From NCBI GenBank assembly GCA_029204225.1, contig CM055113.1:28997252-29061251 (forward strand): a DNA stretch of 64,000 nt, written 5' to 3'. The notes below the pieces were generated by a model. It had not been told where the DNA came from, ran no database searches, and saw only the letters and a list, made by a program, of their open reading frames with translations. Position numbers and translations under genes: made by a program. Positions within the stretch are counted from its first letter, which is position 1. Every line of letters starts with the position of its first letter. Shown here piece after piece: positions 57,001-64,000 of the stretch. Source of the stretch: Diphasiastrum complanatum. Its lineage: Eukaryota; Streptophyta; Lycopodiopsida; Lycopodiales; Lycopodiaceae.

Positions 57001-60000
57001 ATAGTCATTGATCTACCTGAGCTCGTCATTGTATCCCATAGTGAGTCAAAGTCACATATACAGGTTCCTACTAATGCTGATTCACATATACAGGTTGCGG
57101 CTGATATGGTCCTTGATACTGAGATAGCATGCTATGATCCTATTGATGATGCTGTTCCATGCTTTGATATTGTTGTTGAGTACTTTGATGCTACTCGTGT
57201 TCTTGACCGCCATGCTATAGATGTTGTCGCCTATGCTCCTTATTTCGATATTATTCATGGGTGTAGTACGGTTTCAGCTTCTGTTATTATGCCTACGTAT
57301 GTTGTTCCATTTGTGGATCATATTATTCTAGATGCGGGGCGAGAGTATATTGCTTTAGTGGATACAGGCAGTACACATTCATTTATTAGCAGTTACATTT
57401 CCACCAGGATTCGTGCTACACTTGTTCCTGCTTCCCAGCCTCTCAGTGTTGAGGTTGTTCGTTCCCATTCTTTTCCCAGTTCTCAGATGATTCAGGGCTT
57501 GGATTATCGCATTGGTGATTTTTCTGGTCAGGCAGATTTCTACATCATTTCTCTGAAGCACTATGACATTATTTTTGGTGCAGCCTGGTTCTCTTCACTT
57601 GGTACTATTGCTGTGGATCTCTCTTAGCAGACACTTTCCTTTACTCATGCTGGTCAGCATCATTCACTTGCTGGTATTGATTCCCAGGGTGACTATCAGT
57701 TGGTTACTGGGAAGCAGTTTATGCGTAGCCTGCCAAAGGCTCAGGACAACTCTTCTTTCCATTCAGAGTACATCAGTTGCTGCTTCACTTTCACCATTCG
57801 TGGGTCCTCTTCCTCAGGTTGATGCTCCTTCGGATTTACAGATTGTTGCTAAGTGCCTTGTGCCTATATGCCTTGATTCACAGATATTGTATTCAGTGGT
57901 CATTCCTGGTTTCATTGATATTCAAGCCGTATACCTTGGTGGTATTTCTACTATTGCTTTTGCGCATACTTCAGATAGCCCTCCTAGTTCGGTGGTTGGT
58001 GCAATATCTTCTCCATTGGTCTCTATATCTCCATCTCTTGAGTCCGTTATGGCTGATGTTCCTGCTGATTTCTATGGGGTTCTTCACGGGTCCATGTTTG
58101 ATGGTTCCCTCGCTATTGGTGATCAGGTTGTATCTTCTTTCGCTTTACTCCATGGATCTCTGCTTGAGGTTTGTGAACCGCCTCATGATATTTCTACGGT
58201 TCCTTACATGATTCATGTGCCTTTGGCCCTTACTGTTACACATTTTCCATCCGAGGATATTTGCGAGATGGTCACTATTACTTATCTAGGGTATTTATAT
58301 GCTGGGATCTTTCTAGATGAGTATACGGGCATCCTTCAGTCTCCTTGTGTTTCTACATATAGGTTTGCTGCACTCCATGCCGATGCTATGGATATATGGC
58401 ATTCCTGGTTATTACGTATAGCTTGGTTTCCATTTGGACCTGTTGATTGGTGCTGGTTTTTCCATATTACTAATCGCCTATGGTGCGGATATCTCTATGA
58501 TTATGCATGTGGCTCTCTATCTGTTCCTTGGATTGTTGCTCATTGTTAGGCTTGGCATATCCTGATGGCTTGGGTTATTGCCTCCGTTCCAGCTATTGTT
58601 TGTCCAAGTGATCTTCAGATTCTCCGTCATTTCAGGTTGCTCCATATCGCTTGGTCTCCGATGCTGAGTTGCCACTTTGTTTTGGTTTTCCGAGACCATC
58701 AGATTACCTTGAGAGAGTTCCTTCTCCTCTCTTGGATAGTTTTTGGGGATTTGTCGCCATATACTTCAGTATTGCTCATATGTGCTTTGATACTCATTTC
58801 CAGCTACACGTGGATATTGATCCAATGCTTGCTATTGATGTTGGGGATCTTGTTCCTCGTTCCAGTGCATTTCTTCTATTTCTCACTTGTGCGCCTCTTT
58901 CTGGATGAGTTTTCCGGATACAGTTTTTCAGTTGAGGCCTCTACTATTTCTAGATTTGTTGCTATTGTTTTTATGCATCGTGTCTTTTTAGATGATGCAT
59001 TGATTTCTTGGACCTTCTGGAGCTTTTGGCATGCTGCTCTTCTCGTGATAGGGGCCTTGAAGGTACCGTGTGCCATTGCTACTTCTCATTCATGGGCCTT
59101 ATGGATACCTTGGGCTTTTGACCATGCTGGTGCACATTTCTCCATTTTAGCTATCCTTTGTCAGGATGATCTCTTTATGATCCATGTTTCCTGGCATATC
59201 GCTAGCGTGCCTGTCATCCTGTTTATGTTCCTACTCCTTGGTGTTGGTCTTCCGATGCTGCTATCTTTCCTTGGGGCAGCTATACCACTGAGTTTGCAAA
59301 TATGGTTGATGGTTACGTGTATGATGCGGCTATTTGCGATGAGTGTCCATCTCTTTTCCAGTTTCCTTATTGGCTTCCCGTTGCTGATGCAGTTCTACCT
59401 TCTCGGGCTTTTTGGATACCTTGGTATGATGTCCCTATCTTTTGGGCTGATCCTCTACTATCTTGGGCATTACGGATACCTTGGCATTCCTGGTTGCTGC
59501 TTGATCTTCTTCTGGTTCCTTGGCATTCCTGGTTGTTCCATATTGCTTGGTTTCAGATGACGCGGCCGAGATGTTCCCTTCGTCGCCATGATGTTGATCC
59601 TGAGCTGTTCCCTTTCTTACCAGCTGTCATTCACCAGGTTCGCCTTCACCATAGTCGATGTTGCCGGCAGATTCAGTTTTTGGTCCAATTCGATGGTCGT
59701 CCTGTTGAGGAGGCCACATGGGAACCTATTGATGTCTTTTATCATACACCATCACTTGCGGATCAGGATCGTGCTCCTCCTGCACTTGTTGATTCCTCTA
59801 CATCAGATGCTGCTCTAGTTGTTGATGCACCAGGGCTTGCTGCTGTTTGATCCAGTTTCCTTTCGGCAGTTGGGTCTTTTTTTTTTTGTGTCGGGGAGAG
59901 TTATGGACTCGGCTCATTACATTCGCCGCGTCCATTTACATTTACTTTACTTTATGCATAAGCAGGCCTTGGGCCCTTTTTTATTCATTAGTGACACTTA

Positions 60001-63000
60001 GACTATATGGTTGGCCTTTGGCCTTATTATTCATTATTAGGCCATTTGGACATATTACTGGAGAGTGGGGGCCTTCTTGGAGGGCGCACTATTTTCCTTC
60101 CCAGTTGGGCCCTAGCCACCGGAAGCTTCTTTTTAGGGCTTCATCTTGGCTATAAGTAGGGAAACTGTGTCATTTGTTATTCCGCTGATGATATTGATCT
60201 CTCTCTCTAGTCTCCTTAATCTCTCTCTTTCCTGCTTTTTAGGGTTAAGTCTTGCTTATGTGCTACTTTCATAGCTTAAGTCTTGCTTATGTGATGCTTT
60301 CATAGCTTAGCTCTAGATCAGCTGTGGCTCTATTCGTAACTTTAAGATCACAGTGCCTTATCAGGGAAGAGCAAATTTGTTCTCAGGGTGAGTAGCCTGA
60401 TGAAATTCATTAGCCATATTGAAAAGTAAACCTTTGTTAATTTGCTACATAATTCAAGCCTGTACACATTGCTCTCATAAATTCCTGCTTGGAACTTTTA
60501 TGCAGAACTTTCATAGTAGGCTTCATTTGTAAATTTGGGTTTCACCCACATTTTTAACATTCATATAGAAGGCACCAATAATCAAGCAAAACAACCTTCC
60601 AGGTTGGTGTAAACTGCAAAGTTTTTCAGAACGTCTGAGCCTAATTTGCAACAAAATTTAAGCCTGTGCAGATTGATCTCATAAATTCCTGCTTGAAACT
60701 ATTATTTTGTTGTAGGCTTCATCTGTAAATTAAGCTTTCACCCACATTTTTAACATTCATATGGAAGGCACCAAAATTCAAGCGAAACTACCTTCCAAGT
60801 TTGCATAAATTTCACAGCTTTTCAGAACGTCTGAGCTCTAAGTGCTTTTCTAGAATCATAAACATATTCTGTGGTCAATGTCGTAATCGGTGGCCCACTT
60901 TCTCTCCAAAAAACAGAAAGACGGTTCCACAGTTTCCACCATATGTGTACAAGATGGCTGATTTAGCTGTAAGCTGCATGTAATATTGACAGGTATTGAT
61001 TGCTGATTTGTTATTTGGAATGAGTATCCGGGCTTCAAAGTTCTGTAAAACTTGAAAAAATTTCTGACAGATTGTCTTTCTTTCTCATGATTATTGGTGA
61101 TGGCTTTGGTGGATGGTGCGGATTCCTTGTGGTTCAGATCCAAATGGTTGGTTGCACTTCCAACATAATGCTCCTTTCATAGTTTTAAGCTTAGTATGAC
61201 ACTTGGGAGTGATCTACATTGGAGGAGAATCTAGATTCCACAGAATTTTTCTCAAATTAGGTGCTACTATGAATTGGTATTATGCCTTTGCTCTTATCTT
61301 TATAATTGAGTCTTTACACGTACTTTGTACTACAATTCTTGAGTTCCCAGAAGTAGTAACTATTCAATTAATGGCATTGTCAGGACCTATGTTCTACAGG
61401 GGGTACTATCACTTTTTCTACCAGTACAATCCAGATGCTGCAGTCTGGGGTAATATTACATGGGGCCATTCTGTGTCAACAGATTTGATCCATTGGCACC
61501 CTTTAAACTTAGCAATGGTTCCAGATCAATGGTATGATGCAGAAGGTGTGTGGTCAGGTTCTGCCACTGTATTGCCTGATGGCAAGCCGATCATTCTGTA
61601 TACAGGCCTATCAAATGAGTCAGTACAATCACAAAACATGGCTGTTCCTGAGGATTCATTTGACCCCTTGCTTCGGAAATGGGTGAAGGTCCCACAGAAT
61701 CCAATGTTGGTCCCTCCTCCGGGTATTGGCTACACAGACTTCAGAGATCCAACAACCGCTTGGCTGGAATCGGACAGGTTATGGCGAATTGCTATTGGAG
61801 CTAAGGAGGGCACTACAGGCCTTGCTTTAGTTTACAAAACTTCTGACTTCCTTGATTGGAGTTTGCAGAGTAACTTTCTACATAAGGTAGCTGGCACAGG
61901 AATGTGGGAATGTGTGGATTTTTATCCTGTTTCTCTTACTGGTACAAATGGCATGGATACATCTAAAGTCGAAGTCGATCTGTTAGTGAAACACGTTTTG
62001 AAGGCAAGTTTGTACGATAATAAGCACGACTATTATACTGTAGGGGTTTACTCAGGAGATTTTAAAACCTTCATACCTGATGATCCAGCTAAAGATATTG
62101 GACTTGGTCTGCGTTACGATTATGGAAAATTCTATGCATCCAAGACATTTTATGATCCTGCTCAGGAACGACGCATCTTATGGGGCTGGGTTAATGAATC
62201 TGATAGTGAGCTGGACGACCTAAAAAAAGGCTGGGCATCTGTGCAGGTATATAAATCTTACCCTTTATATTCAACAACTCGTTTAAGAATTTTGGTCTAG
62301 ATTATCTTGTATTATTCAGGTACATATCAATCTAGCACTTCTAACAACGTGCATTTGTTACTATCTTCTGATGTTTTTACTGGTGTAGACAATTCCTAGA
62401 ACTTTAATCCTTGATCGCCACACTGGATCGAACCTACTACAATGGCCAGTTCATGAGTTGGAATCATTACGAGGTGACAAGGTAGTATTTCAGGACAAAG
62501 TGCTTGATGGAGGAGCTCTGGTGAAAGTGGATGGAGCTTCAGGAGCTCAGGTATACTTAACTAAATGTGTGTGAATTGTGCAATTCATTTCTAGCAAACA
62601 AAATATCCTCTTCTTTTAATGACAATTTGGAGATCGTCACAATCTGTGATTTAGCAAATCCTAAACCTGCAAAACTCACAAAATGGCAAGCCCCTTTTTC
62701 TGATAAGTAGCCTACAGTCCTGTGCTTGATTTTCAAGCTATTCAAGTATTGTGCAATGGGTGTCAAGTTGATATTTTCGAGAAATTTGAAAATGCACAAG
62801 GCTATGAGATAATTTTAGAAAGTTTAGATGGCAACTAACCATGCAGCTCTGCCCATAAGGTTGCATTTATGTAAAATCTACATTCTTGTTGTCCAGGGGC
62901 CAGTCAAAACCTTAAGTAAGAGGCTTCCGTTTCTTGTTGCAGCTTGACATTGAAGTTAGCTTCAAGTATCCGGATGTGCACAAACTGTATCTTCCAGAAC

Positions 63001-63973
63001 AGAAAGAGTATGAATGCAGTCAAGGAGGTGCAACACTGAGGGGAGTATTTGGGCCTTTTGGGTTGCTTGTTTTTGCAGCAGATAATTTGGTGGAGCAGAC
63101 GGCAGTTTACTTCTATCTGACACTCAGACCCGATGGGAAGTGGGTGACTACAGTGTGCAGTGATCAGAGCAGGTTATACTTCATTGTTCTTTTTACTCTC
63201 TACAGGCCAATTTATTTGCTCTTAACAACTCAAGTGCAACTGAACTGAACATAAGAGCTTATTTCACCAAATTGGACTTAAATTGTGCTAGAAACAGCAA
63301 GCAACCGTGATGTTATTTACGAAGAAGCATGCTCAAGTGAATGTTGCCTTACGAGCTTAGTTCACCAAATTTTACTCAAATTGTGTTAGAAACAGCAAGC
63401 AGCCGTGATGCTGTTTAGGAAGAAGAATGCTCAAGTGAATGTTTACGTGCAAACGGACTTATGAGATTCGGTATAAGTTGTTTGCCCAAAATTCTAAAGG
63501 CTATAACTAGCCCACGTAACAGCGGCAAGCTTATATAGGATTCAGTTTGATAGGGGAAATTTTATAAAGACGTGCTAATGGTCTCAATGTATGGCAGGTC
63601 CTCTTTGGCTACAGGAATTGACAGGACAGTCTATGGAACAGCTATCAACAAGTCGCCTACAGAAAACTTTCTGTCACTGAGATTGATTGTAAGTATCAAA
63701 AACTCAAATCTTAAGCTATATCTGGTCTTCGACTGTTGCATTCTCTTTCTTTTTGGAAGGACAACACTTTGTGCGTCTAAGCGCGAGAACATCTTTATGC
63801 AGGTTGACCATTCTATAGTGGAAACATTTGTACAGCAAGGTATAGCTTGCATCACCTCGCGGGTGTATCCTACCATAGCGATTGACAGAGATGCTCATGT
63901 CTTCCTCTTCAACAATGGAAGTGAATCCATTACTATGCAAACCCTTCAAGTTTGGCAAATGTCAAGTGCTTAG
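54062..63973 (+). CDS. Vacuolar acid invertase (beta-fructofuranosidase, GH32), seven exons
   Basis: Hydrolyses sucrose to glucose and fructose. Exons I infer: 54062-54488, 61138-61146 (9-base mini-exon), 61384-62246, 62389-62550, 62943-63172, 63598-63688 and 63803-63973. All introns are GT-AG and phases agree, giving 650 codons and a TAG stop. Exon 1 starts [15 protein letters not shown] and carries one membrane segment ([20 protein letters not shown], about residues 62-81), the usual vacuolar-type propeptide, and ends WMN. The mini-exon supplies most of the DPN of the catalytic NDPNG motif (nucleophile Asp). Exon 3 holds the FRDP and WECVD motifs. Val, not Pro, in WEC-V-D indicates the vacuolar rather than the cell-wall type. 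The C-terminal beta-sandwich lies in exons 5-7 ([17 protein letters not shown]). No stop or frame shift was found. Intron 1 is unusually long because of retroelements. Confidence 0.93.
54772..54862 (+). repeat. Degenerate third copy of the intron-1 repeat unit
   Basis: The words 'tcaagcaaaactacct', 'caaggt', 'caagtttttcaaatgtctga' match in order the corresponding part of the tandem copies at 60448-60836. It lies on the other side of the retroelement block. Confidence 0.6.
54880..56240 (-). pseudogene. Antisense copia fragment in invertase intron 1
   Basis: On the minus strand, a degenerate protease ([13 protein letters not shown], where WYLDSGA is usual) lies at about 56200. It is followed by protease to integrase text at 55915-55544 ([46 protein letters not shown]) and the integrase C-terminal region at 55141-54905 ([18 protein letters not shown], then [13 protein letters not shown]). 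The integrase core in between (55540-55150) is shifted and broken. RT, RNase H and LTRs are missing. It is a different copia lineage from A to D. Confidence 0.8.
56346..57690 (+). pseudogene. Chromovirus gag and aspartic protease
   Basis: One frame runs through gag ([18 protein letters not shown], then [45 protein letters not shown]) and a Pro/Ser-rich linker. The protease follows: [15 protein letters not shown] holds the catalytic DTG at about 57360, and [14 protein letters not shown] its C-terminal motif. I see no CCHC knuckle between them. Stops TAG 56626-56628, TGA 56776-56778 and TAG 57625-57627 break the frame. After the last, the text ([16 protein letters not shown]) still fits the family. 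Confidence 0.82.
57700..59560 (+). pseudogene. Unrecognised open region in place of RT, RNase H and integrase
   Basis: One frame is open from 57563 to 59560 with a single TAG at 58547-58549, but its second half is extremely hydrophobic and may be a composition artefact. From about 58640 another frame, continuous with the chromodomain at the end, looks more protein-like ([18 protein letters not shown]). A Trp-rich peptide recurs: [13 protein letters not shown] near 58390, then [12 protein letters not shown] and [12 protein letters not shown] near 59490-59550. The DNA repeats 'ccttggcattcctggtt' and 'atagcttggtttc'. I do not recognise it and see no RT signature in any frame. Confidence 0.45.
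59560..59850 (+). pseudogene. Chromodomain end of the chromovirus derivative
   Basis: Reads [20 protein letters not shown], then [20 protein letters not shown] and ends in a TGA at 59848-59850. F-L-V-Q-F-x-G-R-P-x-E-E-A-T-W-E-P is the typical C-terminal chromodomain signature of plant chromoviruses, which steers integration into particular chromatin. This stretch is open and well kept compared with the rest. Confidence 0.85.
59900..60370 (+). repeat. Probable 3' LTR of the chromovirus derivative
   Basis: It follows the purine run gtcggggagag (59887-59899). A TATA-like word GGCTATAAGTAGGG (about 60150), CT-rich R-like sequence (60195-60240) and a 45-base duplication with 'aagtcttgcttatgtg' (60246-60300) are present. 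No second LTR copy exists in the window, so the ends are estimated. Confidence 0.55.
60448..60836 (+). repeat. Tandem duplication in invertase intron 1, two units of about 195 bases
   Basis: Both units share in order 'ttcaagcctgt', 'ctcataaattcctgcttg', 'gtaggcttcat', 'cacccacatttttaacattc', 'ggaaggcacca' or a close variant, and 'tttttcagaacgtctgag'. The second unit has scattered substitutions. Confidence 0.9.
61138..61146 (+). other. Nine-base mini-exon of the invertase gene
   Basis: ATCCAAATG is flanked by ttcag and gttggt. Joined between ...AACG (exon 1 end, 54488) and GACCT... (exon 3 start, 61384) it restores the catalytic Asn-Asp-Pro-Asn-Gly motif in frame. Such a mini-exon is a known hallmark of plant invertase genes. 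Confidence 0.9.
63250..63452 (+). repeat. Tandem duplication in invertase intron 5, two units of about 100 bases
   Basis: Units share 'gagctta', 'ttcaccaaatt', 'aaattgtg', 'agaaacagcaagca', 'ccgtgatg' and 'gctcaagtgaatgtt'. They lie between the donor at 63173 and the acceptor before 63598 and do not touch the coding exons. Confidence 0.9.
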
Positions 63974-64000
63974 ATGGGAACTACTCACAAACTTGCTAGT

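Larger units (their letters stand above)
56330..60370 (+). mobile_element. Non-autonomous chromovirus derivative (gypsy), in invertase intron 1
   Basis: It keeps the first and last parts of a chromovirus polyprotein: gag and protease at 56346-57690 and a chromodomain at 59560-59850. Then come a purine-rich tract and an LTR-like end. The 1.9 kb in between shows none of the RT, RNase H or integrase motifs seen in the gypsy copy at 13.6-15.0 kb. The 5' LTR and primer site are absent; the left end abuts copia sequence at about 56240-56330. Confidence 0.7.
54489..61137 (+). other. Retroelement-filled intron 1 of the invertase gene (6.65 kb)
   Basis: It begins gtacgc and ends ttcag. From left to right it holds short native-looking intron with a degenerate repeat unit, an antisense copia piece, a sense chromovirus derivative with an LTR, then two tandem copies of the same repeat unit and native intron. 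The other five introns run about 140-430 bases. Confidence 0.85.

Noticed and set aside
58565..59560. 331-codon hydrophobic ORF as a membrane protein
   Set aside because: The pyrimidine-rich strand gives Leu/Phe/Trp-rich text in several frames. The frame joining the chromodomain looks more protein-like, so the hydrophobic frame is probably an artefact.
1..64000. CRISPR arrays, rRNA, tRNA genes, organelle-derived DNA
   Set aside because: I looked for regular spaced repeats, cloverleaf arms and familiar organelle genes and found none. Tandem repeats here lack unique spacers of constant length.

Overview
The window is nuclear DNA of a land plant, almost certainly a vascular plant with a large, retrotransposon-rich genome. 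Two things show this. The right end carries a seven-exon vacuolar-type acid invertase gene with the 9-base mini-exon typical of plant invertases. Nearly everything else is old, broken, mutually nested Ty1/copia and Ty3/gypsy material using plant-type primer sites. I cannot name the species from sequence alone.

Layout. 1-2.1 kb: GC-rich LTR-like sequence with GGCGCC clusters and tandem repeats. 2.1-8.7 kb: two broken copia elements (A and B) in plus orientation, with an antisense copia scrap fused to the left end of A. 9.5-17.7 kb: one gypsy element with both ~1.02 kb LTRs, gag, protease and RT/RNase H, but with the integrase core replaced by AT-rich sequence and a coiled-coil ORF. 17.9-19.8 kb: copy 1 of an unrecognised repeat family with two convergent genes (called gene X and gene Y here). 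19.8-28.2 kb: copia LTR and pol scraps, a LINE-type C-terminal fragment, a probable MHF1/CENP-S pseudogene and a gypsy gag remnant. 28.4-31.7 kb: a minisatellite, AT-rich DNA, and a cluster of palindromic CCACGCGTGG units. 31.8-39.2 kb: a very decayed copia (E, plus) and a better kept copia (C, minus). 39.2-40.9 kb: a retropepsin ORF, then the upstream part of what looks like gene X. 40.9-45.0 kb: copia D (minus) with both 236-bp LTRs. 45.0-49.3 kb: a C-rich block without a recognisable gene. 49.3-51.0 kb: copy 2 of the gene X / gene Y family, inverted relative to copy 1. 51.7-52.3 kb: an unidentified coding-like remnant.

54.06-63.97 kb: the only intact host gene I can see, a vacuolar acid invertase (about 650 aa once spliced). 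Its first intron is about 6.6 kb because it holds an antisense copia fragment and a sense, non-autonomous chromovirus derivative that keeps gag, protease and chromodomain but has no recognisable RT, RNase H or integrase.

The best candidate for an undescribed system is the gene X / gene Y repeat. Two diverged copies in opposite orientation each keep the same tail-to-tail gene pair, and the gene Y copies share an intron donor position. This suggests a DNA-level mobile element rather than a retrocopy.
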